From positions 80,929-124,929 of the forward strand of contig JAHBMJ010000168.1 in the NCBI GenBank assembly GCA_018398765.1: DNA of 44,001 bases. The letters run 5' to 3'. Below are positions 1 through 11,526 of the stretch, piece after piece (positions within the stretch are counted from its first letter, which is position 1; each line of letters starts with the position of its first letter). The position numbers were made by a program, and so were the translations under genes. Under the pieces are notes generated by a model. It had not been told where the DNA came from. It saw only the letters and a program-made list of their open reading frames with translations, and made no database searches. Source of the DNA: Chromera velia (lineage: Eukaryota > Sar > Chromeraceae).

Positions 1-1479
1 AACTAGGAAGAAGCGGACTACTCAGCCTTGTTTCCTAGTTTCCCACATACAGTGAGAAAGCACTGATCACTGCTGAACTGCAGCCTTCGTCAATTGTCTG
101 TCTGCTCTGACAGGGGACAGAAAAGAAACGATTCCATAATTTTAACCACAAGTAAGGTTAACCTTCGTTTAAAAATTGATTTTCGAAAGTTGAAATAGAT
201 TTAAAGGAGACAGATTTTTTTTTAATCCATGCATCACGCTTTTTTTGTATCCTTTGCCGGGGTCTTGGCCTGAACTACCATGGTAGTGGTAGGGGCCTTT
301 GGGCTCCCAAGTTACCGCCCCATGGTTACCAAAGTGATGGTAACTCGCCGCCTCCCCAAGGGGCCTGGACCGCCCGGTAGTAACTCCTAACCGTATTGTG
401 TAAACTAACCAAATTTTTAACTTTTAAAAGCATTCAAAATGATGTTTAGAACACGTTTGAATGCTTTTTGAGGGAGGTTACTTCATTTTTGAGGGGGGTC
501 AAAAAAGGTTACGGGTTATCTGGTTTTAGATCTGGTTACGGGGAATTTGGGGGCAAAGTGAGTATAACACATCATTTTTCATCATTTTTGACCATAACCT
601 GAATTGTTTAACAATCTTAAAGCCAGTTTTGTGAGTAACCAAACGTAACTAATTGATTGACACCACTTTTGACTGATGGTTACATGTCACACTTTGTAAA
701 GGGGAGGTGTAGGGTCAGTAACCATGATGTAACCGGCTGAAGTGCCCCCCCCTAGAGAATCCTTCAGGATTGCTCGAAGGAACAAAAAAATGGTGCGGTG
801 GTCTTGAAGAAACTCTCAGATCCAGACATCACTCCCGTATGTTCCCATCAAACTACGAATAAAGCTCCTTTTTCATTTCGCACGATAGATCTGAATAATT
901 CAGCATTGAGAGAGACAGACATTGAGAAGCGAAGCCTAACACATTGCATGCATCCATATGCACTGTCAGACGTTAGAAGAACCTCCCGGCAAAAGGAGGA
1001 AGAACGAGGAAGGAAGATGCAAAAGAATTCAACACATGCACGTTCCCTCCATATAATTTGGCCCCGGGAAGATCCCGCGCGGGAAGCGAATTTTCTTGGG
1101 CGCGCGCACTAGCTGCGCGCGCCGATGTTATCGCGCTGCCCTCGCTCCTTCTGAGTCCGGCCTTCAATCCTCTTCGTAGCTAGATCGACTCGATCAAGCA
1201 GTCACTTGTACGTGTGGTTTCAACTCTTATTTGCGCCTTTCTTCCTTGCACATTGCGTTTTTGTCCATCCGTCTCGGCAATCAACTTTAGTGCAAGGATG
1301 TGCATCGTGTCCACAGGCTCAATACTGGGGTGTGACTGGCAGGAAGAGCTGTGAGGCGTTGCGAACATGTTGCACAAAGTGACCTCATCCCTTCCATTGT
1401 GATCGGATACTCTGCTGGCTCTTTGCTTCTATCGTCATTGTGTTGAAGCCGTTCAATCATTGGAACTCTTTGAAACAAG
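1..1479. other. Gene-free upstream spacer
   Basis: I see no supportable gene here. The first 750 bases carry eight exact copies of the hexamer GGTTAC or its complement GTAACC and a perfect 13-bp hairpin at 426-468. From about 800 the base composition becomes like that of the following gene, and about 1100-1480 may contain its promoter and 5' UTR. A short GC-rich palindromic stretch lies near 1098-1125. No start-site motif can be assigned with confidence. Confidence 0.6.
426..468. repeat. Perfect 13-bp inverted repeat (hairpin)
   Basis: AAAAGCATTCAAA at 426-438 is the exact reverse complement of 456-468, leaving a 17-base loop. It lies inside the GGTTAC-rich spacer. It could be the core of a small non-autonomous element, but no terminal repeats or target duplication were recognised. 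Confidence 0.8.
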
Positions 1480-2988
1480 ATGCCTAGCGTGGAAAATGCA
1501 GTTTTTTTGGTACTGGTGGTTTCCTGTCTCGTTGCTTGTTCTTGTCTGATGTTCTTCTGCGTCTTGAAAGTGGAGCAGAAACTTTTGATGAAGAACCCTA
1601 GACTATCTTTCAAAGCTGTTCTGGAGAGCACGGGATCCTCCTTAGAGCAAATCGTCAGTGAGGTCTTTCCTGTAATGCTTCGCTTGGTCTTCTCTCTTCA
1701 GTCTCTTTGAAGCCGTCTCCGTCTCCGACCTCTGTTGTTTGATTGCTGTTGCTTTGCTTTGGCCCCTGCTTTCCTTCTTGACGTTTGTCTTCGGTTTTCC
1801 TGTCCGTCTATCTGCAGAGAAGCCAGGAATGCACATTGATCGAGTGGCTCTCTCTGATGGAATCCTCCACGGGTGACAAGTGAGTCTGCTTCCCATTACC
1901 TGTATAACTCCTGAAGTTCGTCGAGTTTGCTTCGCAGGGAGGCTAGTAGACCATCTTTGTTTCAGAGTGTTCCAGCAGTCCATTGCGGAGAGAGTATCCA
2001 CTGTGATTGGATGCCTCTTTCTCTCGTGAGTTTCCGTGTCTTTCGTTGCAAGGAACCTCTCTTCTTCCTCTCTTCTTCCCAGCAGGCTCGTTCTGAGTGC
2101 TGTGAAGCTTCACCTCATTCTCCGGCTTCTCGTGAGGCGCTGCGTTGGCCTGTCTGTGAGGAGCATCCGCAGCTTCATTCGGGAGCTGCAGAGGACGAAC
2201 ACCCACCAATTCACGTACAAAGAAGCCCTCGCGGTGTCGCAGTTCCTCGACAGACAGCAGCAGTACGTTTCGGAGTCTTCAGACACCCTTGCGCAGACTG
2301 CACACCTCTGTTGCGACGCAAAAGGAAACCCCCGATTTGCCAAGGCGCAAGAGCTCTCGGGTGTTTTGGCGATTTCGGAGGTAGTGCAGGAGGTGCAGCT
2401 GTTGGTTGGGGGCTTCGAGGCAACCTTCTCTGCCACGGGGGTGACGGGAAGCTTCAGGGTGTTGAAGGAGATGCAGCAGACGACACGGGGCCTGAGAGTC
2501 AAGTACGAGGAGGCCATACTCTCGATGTGAGTGAGTGAGGGAGGGGGGGCGGGCGAGTGGACCGGGGTGTGTGGGTGTGTGGAAGGGGCTTGGGGTATTT
2601 TTTGAGAGTGAAAGAAGATGAAAGTCACATGAGGTTGAGTTAAGGTGCAGTTGTTTTGTCACAAAACTTCTCAATTTGCTTCCCTCCTCTCTTGGGCATC
2701 TTTTGCTCTTCTATCCTCCCTGGCTCTGTTTTCTGTTGTGCGTCTCATCCACGTTTGCCTGGTGCAAGTGATCAGGTTGCACCTTTCTGTTTCAAAACTT
2801 GTGCATGCATGCATGCAGTCTCCGCCTGTTGGACAATCAGACGGTGGGGATCTCCGCACTCCTTCAAATGGTTCGTCTGCTTGGTAGTGGTGGTGGTGTG
2901 TCTGCTTTCTGTCTCTCTCTCTTTCCGTGTGCATGTGCGTCTGTGTAAGCATGCACGCACGCGAGCGTGTGCGTGCGTGCGTGCGTGC

Positions 2989-3027
<39 letters not shown>

Positions 3028-4367
3028 CGAGAGAGGAAGAGACAGAGAGAGAGAGAGTTTGCGTCCTTCTGCGTGAGAAAGTATGCTGGGAAACGGCAGG
3101 GCTGCGTCTATTTGTGCGAGTGGATGTGTTGCCGGGGTTTCCTTCCTGTACTGCGTGTCCTGAAACCACGTGGAGAACGGTCGGTCTCTTTCTTATCCAT
3201 CTGCACAGAGACGGTAGGTACAGGCGTGGTTCTTCCTTCTTCATCGCAATGCCTCTTCGTCTTTTCCGTGTATTTTCTCATTTCATTTCTGGCCTTGCTC
3301 ATTGGTCTTCTTCTCGTTTTGCCTTGGTTGTCGATGGGTCTGAAAGAGGCAAGGCTTACGTGTGAGTATCTTTCGAAAGAGTTCACTTTCTTCGGGTGCG
3401 TGTTTTCCTTTCTTCTCTCCGCCCTGACGTGATGCTTGCAGTGTCAACAGGCGCAGGCAGCCAGTGAGGATGCAACAGGGGTGAGTCTCGTCAGAGAGGA
3501 GGTAAGGAAACGACCTCGAGGGAGGGAGGCACCATGTCCTTCGCTCTCTTTGTATCCCTCCCTGTTCTGACTTTTCCTTTCTTCACCCATTGCCCAAATT
3601 TTGCATCCGCTTACTGTGTCTTCGTTTCTCTCTTCCTTCTCCTCTTCCATCAATGGACTCCACTTTTCCTCTCTTCTTTCTTCTCTTCTTTCCTGGACAG
3701 TTTTTCCCCTGTCTGCGCAGGGTGTCCCCCAGTCTGCTTGACGGGTGGAAGTGGATGGCCTTTCATTCAAGAGTGTTTTCGTCATTCTGTCTTTTGTCAT
3801 TTCTGTCGTCCTTAGTTCCTTTTGTTCTTTCTGCAAAGATCCTTCTTCTGAAGGAGAGAGCTGCCACATCGATACTCCGCCCTCCGTGCGTTTTTAAGCC
3901 CTCCTCCCCCTCTCACCCTTCCTTCGTGCAGCTGCAAAGTCTCCTCCCGACTGCACAGTTCTGCCTGAGGTCTTTCCAGAAGACCCGCACCCTCGTGTCT
4001 CTGAAGATCCTCGAAGCTCTCCACAACAACAACACAAGTAACACACAAAACAGCAGCAGCAACGGCACAGCAGGGACAAAGGACGGTGCAAAGCCGATGA
4101 AGAAAAGCAGCAGCAACAGGATGCTGAACTTTATGGGACGAGCCGTGCACCCCCTGTTGGCCGTCCCCCCCTACTGGGAGAGGGCGGGGCGGGGAGGGGG
4201 GGAGTCCGACGAGAGGGCACGCCGCGTCCATGTGTCCGCGTGCTCCGGGCCCATGCGGGAAGAAGTTTTGCGGGCTGCGGGGGAGGATGAGGAGGCTCAG
4301 GTGAGTTGAATTGATTAGGCGAGAAGGGGAAGGGACCGTTGCTTGACGTTGTGGCCTTGATCTGCTG

Positions 4368-4404
<37 letters not shown>

Positions 4405-7050
4405 GTGTGTGTGTGTGTGTGTGTGTCCACAGTATTGATAAAAGACCTTGGTTTCAAGGTACTGCGGAAGTGTATTTTCTTTGCGTCTAGTTGAAGAGAT
4501 GCAAGGCAGGAGGTATAAACGTGACGCAAAGTTCCTGAGAAGAGGCTTCAAAGGCGCTGTTCATTTGGTGACAGGGTCATGGGTGATGTTCGAGGTATGT
4601 CTTCGTTTGGCATCCTGCGTTGAACTGCGGGTTTTCTTGCGGGTGTGATGTCTTTGAGTGAAGGCTCTGAACAGACTTCGCTTCTTTTTTTTTTCTTTTG
4701 TTCCCTTGATTCTGTTCTTGTCTACATGTGAGTGAGTGCAGGTGGCTGTCCTTCGCCTGGAGATTTCTTCTCTCTGGACTTCGTTTGCAATTCGGAAGCT
4801 CTCTCTTGGTCGCACAGAGACCCTGGTGCCCTCTCAAAGGGAACACTTGGAGGATGAGAGTGGAGAGGGGGAAACAAATGGGAAAAGAGAGGACGAGGGA
4901 GACTTGACAGAGAAGGAGGGAAAGGGGGAGAAAGAGAACGCACTGCTCTCTTCATACAATGCAATGAACGGCTCATCATCGATGAAGGTGAAGGGATCGA
5001 GACCCAGGCCTCGATGTCTTGTGAATATTTCAGATTTTGGTGAGTAAGGCTCTGTTGGGGCTCTCGAATGGCTTTCGGCTTTCAGATGTCTTTTGCATCT
5101 TCGTGCGCTCTCTGGGTCCTCCTGCTCTTCTTGCATTGCATTCTATTACCGAACGCACAATTAATTAGCTTTTTCATTAATTTTGCATTCTATTACCGAA
5201 CGACTTTGTTTTGTTTGTCCCCCGCTCTGACTTCGTGTCGACATGTGTTCTCTGTGTATCACCAATTCGCTGCAGGTGCCAAAATTCCGAAAGGGCCGTC
5301 AAACTATTCAGACAAAACAGGAGCCACCGGGAGGTCGGAGGGGGGAGCTACGTCCTTTTTCTCTTCAGGCCCTCTGTCGGTTTCCGGTGTCTCGTCTTTT
5401 GTGCCTGCTTCCTCCCCTTTGGACAAGCTCTCCGGAGAGGCGCTCCTGTTTTGCGACATGCCTCCAGAATTGGCCAGCGTTCTCGCAAGGGAGGCAGCAG
5501 AGGCAGCATCAAAGAAGACGAGGGGAGGTGGGGGGTTCATCACACCAACGGGTCCGTCTCCCGCTGCATCGCCGACCCCCAAAAGCTCCCGATCGGCTGC
5601 AACTCCAGAGTGTGTGTTTGGGGGCGGGGGGACTCTGTCAACTACTGGGACTGGGAGTGCAGTGGGGGGACCGAGAAACGCTGGGGGGGCCAACTGGACG
5701 TTCTCTTTCGGGATGAGTCCAGACGGTCCCTTGGGCATTCACGGCTTTCCCGACCTGGTCGGACAGAGAGAGTTCACGGAGGGACCGGGGACAGTCACCG
5801 AAGAGGGTGCAGAAGAAAAGTGGGCGGGGACAGGGCCGGGGTCGGGTGAAGAAGCGAAGAAGGGCGGACTTCCGACAGGCATGCTCTGTTGCAGGTAGGT
5901 TAGTGGAATTCAGGCATGACCATATGTCTTTCTTGTCGTTCTCTGTGGTCAGGCATGACTTCTGCACTTCCCTTCCAAGACTCTCCCTCCCTCTCCCTCT
6001 TTCTCGCCCTCCCTCTCCCTCTCCATGTCTGAAGGAAAGGAGAGATCAGGACGTCGACTGCCTGCGCAGCCCACAGCTTCCAGGGAATTCGGACATCATC
6101 GCACATCTCGGTTCTGTGGGCTGTACTCACCTGAGTGTGAGAAGAGTCGAATCTGCATTCATGCTGATTTGATGTATGCAGGGTGTTGCTTGGGTATTGT
6201 CGTGAAGTCGAGACAGAGACAGAGGCGGAAGAGTGCCGAGATGGCGCGAGAGGGCAGATCGGCTTTGTGTCCCCCCCAGTCCGTCCGCCTCAGTTTGGGG
6301 GGTGGGGAGGGGGTTCTTCTTCGTCTTCTGCGTGTGAGAAGACGTCAGAGACGGCCTTGCCACAAGAGGTAGGGAGCCTGAAATAAAAGCGAAGGTAGAA
6401 GGGAGAAAACAGATTACAGCACAGAGAAGGATGACTTATTTTTCTGCTTGCCGGTTTGCTCGTCCGCCTTTCTCCTTTTTTGTCTATTTGCGTGTGTGTC
6501 TGTGTGTGTCTATAAGCGCGCTTGCTGGTCACTTTGCCTTCCATGTTTGACTGTGACTCTCTCTTCTGCTTCCATTTCTCAGCGACATGTTTGCATCGTT
6601 TGTGAGAGTGGAACAAGAATGAAAGGCAGACGGTCAGGCAGAGGCAGGGCAAAAAACTGCTTAGAGTTCGTCCGCCATTCATGGCATTCATGGCCTCCAA
6701 AGCTCGCTTTTCAGCCTTCGTTTCCTTGCTGTCGTCCCTCCTCGAATCATCAGCTTGCCCCGGTTGTCTCGGTTTCTTTCTGGCTGCTGCAGGTGTTATG
6801 GGAGCTGCCGATCCTTTCAGATTCGGCAGAACTGATGTGTGGCGGGTCTCTCTGGTGTGCATCCTCCGATTCAGTTGGAGGAGGGGCGAAAGGGTCGAGT
6901 AACGGGTGTGGGGGCGGGAGAGGCGCTGTTGGTGCCCGGCGTTTTGTTGTGTTTGACGGTGCGTGCGTGTACCCTGAGTTTGCAATTCTGCCGATAGAAA
7001 CTGCGGCCGCGTCTGCAGTCAGTGCTCGGCTTTCTCCGTCTCCGTCGTAA
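1480..7050 (+). CDS. Divergent PARP-like protein, probably catalytically degenerate (12 exons, 891 aa)
   Basis: Exons read by eye: 1480-1653, 1818-1872, 1938-2025, 2086-2526, 2819-2870, 3442-3480, 3932-4300, 4499-4594, 4742-5039, 5276-5894, 6182-6368, 6793-7050. All phases match and the total is 892 codons with the stop. Residues about 8-30 are hydrophobic (signal or membrane anchor). Exons 3-7 encode a mostly helical region. The C-terminal part resembles the ADP-ribosyltransferase fold of PARPs: KGSR (522-525) in the place of HGS/HGT, LLFCDM (594-599) in the place of the YFAD strand, CCRVLLG across exons 10-11 for the CxVxLG strand, and FVVFDGACVYPEF near 857 for the final EYIVYD strand. The usual His, Tyr and Glu appear as Lys, Leu and Arg, so transferase activity is doubtful. 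Ser/Gly-rich insertions interrupt the domain. The helical N-terminal region is unrecognised. The exon structure is fairly certain; the family assignment is tentative. Confidence 0.55.
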
Positions 7051-8707
7051 TTTCTTCAAGTGTTTCAGAAGAGAAAGGAGGTCCCATCTCTCTCTGTTGT
7101 ACATTGGTCGAAAAAATTTTCGCTCCCTTCATTCACGTTGGAGGGGAGTGCATCCATGGATTTGGTTCGTTTCATTCAAGAGCCTGCTCCAGGAAGTCAT
7201 TGAATTGAAATGGAGTAGTCATGGGCGTGCTGCCTTTTTTCTTCATGCGCTGCCCGCAGAGAGCGAAATTTCTTCTGAAAATGGGGTGGGCCGGCGGGTA
7301 GGTGTGCAAGCACGGATTGCTTCGGCAGTCCGTGTCATGCTGTTGCTCGAAACTTGTAAGATAGCTTGAAATCAGAAACACTGCTGTGCTTTTGGCATTC
7401 CTCGGGCTTTTTGGTGTCTGCATGAGAAACATTGGTTGGTCCACATAAAAATCATGCAAAGGAGAAAATTCGACAGCAAGGTCAACGCTTTCGTAAAAAT
7501 TGAATTCTGGTATTAAAATTTGCGTACAAAAATTGGCTGGGGCATGCAGAGGCTCGGGAGCAATATGCATCTCCGTCCTCTCTGAGTCTCTGTCAGTCTT
7601 TTCTCCTTGTCCCTTCCTCGTGCTTTCCCCCTTCACTCTGTCGGCCTCTGGGGATCTAAGCGGAGTCGCTCAGAAGCTGACTTAGGTAGTAGCTTAAAGA
7701 ACAATGGCCGGGTTTCTACATAGTAGGTTTCACTGGGCCTCCTGGTTAAAGTTCACCTCTGTATCTGGATTCTGAAACTTTAAATCTAGCTCAAAATGTG
7801 AATAAAATTCGAAATGATGAGCCAAATAAATCTTCATTAGTTTTTTAAAGAAAAATATGCCTGTACGTAATTTTCTACTAGGTATACTTTATACAAACTA
7901 CCGGGTACATGTGAAAATCACTTTCATTTATGTTACCAAGTAATATAGATTTGAAATTATAGTAAAAATATTATATACTTCCTGGTATGTATACTTTTTT
8001 AGTAGTATACTCTAAACTAGACTCAAAAAACCAAGTGTCTATTTTTTTTTTCAATGGTCTGCAACGTCTCGCAACACTTGTGCAACATCCATGCAACAAC
8101 TTACAACAGCTATAAAAACCAGTTGTTTAAGAAAAAAAAATAATTAACAAATAAATAAACATATATATATATATATATACATTATATTATATGATGATAT
8201 ACATGCACTAATTTTGTGACACGGCTAGATTTACTAATGCAACTTATATGCGACAAGTTGTGACAGGCACTGAGGGCATAATCGTTATGCATTCGATCAC
8301 CCCGAATCAATTCAACTGCCAATGGGCACACCAGTCAGGATGCCCGTCGCCGATGTTCCTTAACTACCGTCCATTCTCAGAGCAACGTGAAGCTGGGTGT
8401 AATACGAACTTGAAGTCACAAAGGAATAGAAGGAATGCGATAAGGGACTTGAAACTGAATTCATTCTTTATCTGATTCAGTGAATCTTTCCAGAGGGTGG
8501 ATGGTAAAGAATCGATCGTCATGCACACTTCTCCCCCTCCCTTTTCCCTTCTTATCCACTCACTTAGGTCCCACTATCTGCACCTTGATCTGCACCAACG
8601 AGTCGTACATACCACTTCCTTCTTAGTACCCCTTACTCAGTCTCATCCACGCACCCCCTTTTCCTTCTATTGCTCTCCTCCAGTAACTAGATCGTGAGGG
8701 CCGGACC
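7051..8707. other. Convergent intergenic region, AT-rich in its centre
   Basis: This region separates the PARP-like gene (+) from the kinase remnant (-). 7050-7680 may hold the 3' UTR; a 154-codon minus-strand ORF at 7172-7636 shows no recognisable domain. 7690-8240 is AT-rich, with five phased CAAC motifs at 8061-8107 and a TA dinucleotide run at about 8160-8181. 8570-8707 belongs to a segment that recurs at about 11.2-11.4 kb. Confidence 0.6.
8061..8107. repeat. CAAC motifs phased at 10-11 bp
   Basis: GCAAC starts at 8061, 8071, 8082 and 8093, and ACAAC at 8103, giving spacings of 10, 11, 11 and 10. The sequence between the motifs differs, so this is not a simple tandem repeat. Confidence 0.6.
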
Positions 8708-9064
8708 CTAGATTGTGAGGGCCTGTTTGTCAACCGCATTTTCTTTGTCTTCATCCTCCTCCCGCTTTGCTTGTGCCACCAAATCTATCCCCTCCTTCAT
8801 CTGTGGAGCCGTCAAGATCTCGAGAGACTTGGAGGAACGTGGGACGGGAAAGAGCCCGAGCTTTCTGAAAGCCCTTTTTGTGGTGTCTCCTGCTTCGAGA
8901 GTGACAGAAGGGATGAGAAACTGCCCAGCCACCTGAACGACTTCGATGATATTCAGATCGCCTTGGGTGTCGTCATCGTCCTCTGGGTCGCCTTGAGGTC
9001 TGCCCGTCGCACTATCCTTGCATGTTAGCTGCAAGAATCCGCGCTTGGAGATCGACAGCTGCAA
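8708..9064 (-). CDS. C-terminal exon of an unrecognised acidic protein (duplicated downstream)
   Basis: This open frame probably begins after a TTGCAG acceptor near 9030 and ends at a stop at 8708. The product is rich in Asp, Glu and Lys near its end (REEDEDKENAVDK). No family is recognised. The last roughly 40 codons are repeated at 11409-11520 with the same stop and mainly conservative changes, which suggests that both copies are or were coding. It lies directly 3' of the kinase exons on the same strand and may be that gene's last exon, although an in-frame join was not established. Confidence 0.4.
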   Translation of the reverse strand: MQLSISKRGFLQLTCKDSATGRPQGDPEDDDDTQGDLNIIEVVQVAGQFLIPSVTLEAGDTTKRAFRKLGLFPVPRSSKSLEILTAPQMKEGIDLVAQAKREEDEDKENAVDKQALTI

Positions 9065-10095
9065 GAATCCGCCCCCCCTTGCAGTCCGTCCTTCTGCTGT
9101 TCACGTTGAAGCATCATCGCTTCGTCAGCAATCAGAATCCTCAGCTTCTCCACTGCTCTCTCCCTCCGCCCGTCTTCGTCAAGCCTCTCAAAGAGGTTAT
9201 CCAGGTCTGCTTCATCGTAGGGGAAATCGATCTGCATAGAAAAACCCGATCGAAAGGCACCACACATGCACAGATTCAAACGACGTGAACAAAGTGCATC
9301 GAGCAGTGACACACACCCATTTGGTCACGTTTACCGCATGAGAAGCGGGGAGATCGAAGTCAAAGTCAGAGAGACGGAGCACTCAACTCAGGTCACAAAA
9401 AAAGGCAAACCAAGTGAAGGCAGGGGAAGCAAGCCAATTATGTCAAAAAAGGAATCCTGACCTCTTTTTCCATTTCTGCATCTGCTGGGAGGCCGTCGAA
9501 GTACGCGTGCTGCAGGATCTGCGCCATTGTTCTTCCCTCTCGCCTACAAGAGAAGCTTCTTTAGGAGGTCAAGGGCCTCGGGAGGCGATGCTGGAAGCAG
9601 CTCCAAAAAGTGGCGACGGCCCCTCGGTCACGTGAGGGACGCCTTCATGTATCTGCATATAAGCAAAAGGGCGGAAGGAACAGGTATGAACATGCATGAG
9701 GCGATCGACGTGGTCAGGAAGAAGAGAATAAAATTTGTTCCAGCACATTGCAAAGCACGGCACCCACGCGTACAATGAAAAAACACCTTCCGACTTCACA
9801 CATCCTCACACATAGTAAGAATAAAGAAATGCTATGCATCTTTCTTTCTGATTTCTTTCTATTGGGCCATGTTGGGTTCGATACCGTCACTGACAGACAC
9901 TGACAGGAGATGCAGGAAGGGAGTGCGCTGCGTTGGATTCTAGGTTGAATTATTCATTGCCAAATATGCCCCGAAAATGAACGTACTCACGTTTTTGCAA
10001 TACCGTCCTCCATCGAATCCACCCATGCGGGCGGGGGTGTGCCGATAATGTTCATGATCATCTGAAGCTGGTCGTCATTATTGGCGGCAAACTCC
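9025..10095 (-). pseudogene. MAPK-like protein kinase, C-lobe remnant with an internal frameshift
   Basis: Three segments on the minus strand look like the end of a CMGC/MAPK-type kinase domain. Segment 10095-9991 encodes NDDQLQMIMNIIGTPPPAW, matching the conserved 'QL..I..iiGtP' helix. Segment 9623-9462 encodes FLELLPASPPEALDLLKKLL and then, in a different frame, RTMAQILQHAYFDGLP, matching 'LFP.a.peAiDLLkkLL' and 'L.HpYF'. Segment 9231-9025 encodes IDFPYDEADL and EKLRILIADEAM, matching the C-terminal extension after the kinase domain. The frame is broken at 9544-9549, where a TAG follows KKLLL and a few expected residues are missing. No N-lobe, HRD, DFG or TxY segment was found upstream, where a 600-bp CA/GA repeat and a small gap lie. 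A truncated pseudogene is most likely; an assembly error or a tiny unseen exon is possible. Confidence 0.55.
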
Positions 10096-10375
10096 CTGCA
10101 AGACGAAGACAGAAAAAATGTGAAGTTGTCAACAGAAGTCAAAGTGTGCCATGAACAGCTGAAACGCTTTGCAACATTTCAAAACATTTTCGGTCACACC
10201 CTATGTGTGACCGCCATGCAAGTCACGCATGCATTCACTCAAACATTCACTCATTCTCATTCAGCTCATCCATTCACCTCATTCATTGACATAATTCATT
10301 CACCTCATTCATTCACCGCATCCATTCACCTCATTGATGCATGCATTCATTTGTTCATTCATTTACGCACCTAGT

Positions 10376-10406
10376 TTACGCACACATGCACGCACGCACG
10401 CACACA

Positions 10407-10449
<43 letters not shown>

Positions 10450-10457
10450 GCACACTT

Positions 10458-10488
<31 letters not shown>

Positions 10489-10529
10489 TCCGCACACTTA
10501 CACACCTATACACCCACACACACACACAC

Positions 10530-10571
<42 letters not shown>

Positions 10572-10734
10572 ACAAACACACACACGCACACACACACACA
10601 CACACACACATACACAGTGTCACTCCCTCACACACACACACCCTCACACACATGCACACACACACACCCACACCCACACACCCACCCACCCACCCACCCA
10701 CACATACACATACACATACACATACACANNNNNN

Positions 10735-10807
<73 letters not shown>

Positions 10808-10926
10808 CACACCTACATACACACACACCTACACACACACACCCACACCCACACAGAGAGAGAGGAGAGAGAAAGAGAGAGAGAGAGAGAGAGGGGGGGA
10901 GAGGGAGAGGGAGGGAGAGAGAGAGG

Positions 10927-10963
<37 letters not shown>

Positions 10964-10987
10964 AGAGAGAGAGAGAGAGAGAGAGGG
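10376..10987. repeat. Compound CA and GA microsatellite with a 6-base gap
   Basis: About 475 bp of interrupted CA repeat (with CATA, CCCA and CACG variants) is followed from about 10853 by roughly 135 bp of GA/GGGA repeat. Six Ns lie at 10729-10734, so the true length is uncertain. All long ORFs across it are repeat translations. Confidence 0.95.
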
Positions 10988-11204
10988 CAGACTGACCTCT
11001 CCGCAACCTCGTTGCTTTTCATACTTTCCTTCGTCTTCCTCGGACTCCCCCGCAATCTGACCGCTCATCCCAATCTGTTGGTGACGGGCCTCCAGTGACG
11101 GGCCTGGGTCGAGGAGGTTTTGGAGGTGGAGGTGCATCGGCAGTAGAGGAGGGTACGTTGGCAGACTGGGGGGGGGCGTGGAGGTTAGTGCAGAGTACTT
11201 CGAC

Positions 11205-11525
11205 GAGACGATCTGCGACATACACACCAACGAGTCAAACACACCACTTGCTTCTTAGTACCCCTCACTCAGTCTCATCCACATACCCCCTTTGCCTTCA
11301 ATTGTATGCTCTCCTCCAGTAACTCTTTCTTCTGAATTACCAACCCGGCCCCCTGGTGGGTCGCTGCATGGTCGCAGCCTCAGACTCTCAGAGAGGCCAG
11401 ACCCTAGATCGTGAGGGCCTGTTTGTCAACTGCATTTTCTTTGTTGTCATCCTCCTCCCGCTTTGTTTGTGCCACCAAATCTACCCCCTCCTTCATCTGT
11501 GGAGCCATCAAGATCTTGAGAGGGT
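11205..11525. repeat. Duplicated segment, second copy of 8570-8830
   Basis: The text around 8570-8830 recurs here with about 85-90 percent identity by eye, including 'ttcttagtacccc' and 'gtgagggcctgtttgtcaac'. The copies differ by short insertions, for example about 40 bases around 11330-11400. The two copies are in the same orientation and the second retains the last 38 codons of the ORF ending at 8708. Confidence 0.75.
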
Positions 11526-11526
11526 A
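11409..11526 (-). pseudogene. Duplicate of the C-terminal coding end of the 8708 ORF
   Basis: It reads APQMKEGVDLVAQTKREEDD and then NKENAVDKQALTI before a TAG stop, against near-identical residues ending at 8708. The change pattern (I to V, A to T, ED to DN) is conservative and the frame is intact. The upstream context differs: the copy is joined to a block with 'gcagagtacttcgacgag', itself present twice (11191 and 11529). Confidence 0.5.

Noticed and set aside
798-1112. 104-codon plus-strand ORF upstream of the first gene
   Set aside because: Composition is not protein-like and no splice join to exon 1 was found.
1927-2538. 203-codon plus-strand ORF
   Set aside because: It is a shadow of exons 3 and 4 of the PARP-like gene; the other frame has clearly protein-like sequence and matching phases.
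2967-3050. TG/CG-rich stretch as a Z-DNA or origin element
   Set aside because: It is an ordinary TG microsatellite in an intron, like many others here.
7172-7636. 154-codon minus-strand ORF after the PARP-like gene
   Set aside because: There is no domain, no good acceptor or donor context, and it lies where the 3' UTR of the convergent gene is expected.
10334-11098. Long ORFs rich in Thr-His or Cys-Val repeats
   Set aside because: They are translations of the CA/TG and GA microsatellites and exist in several frames at once.
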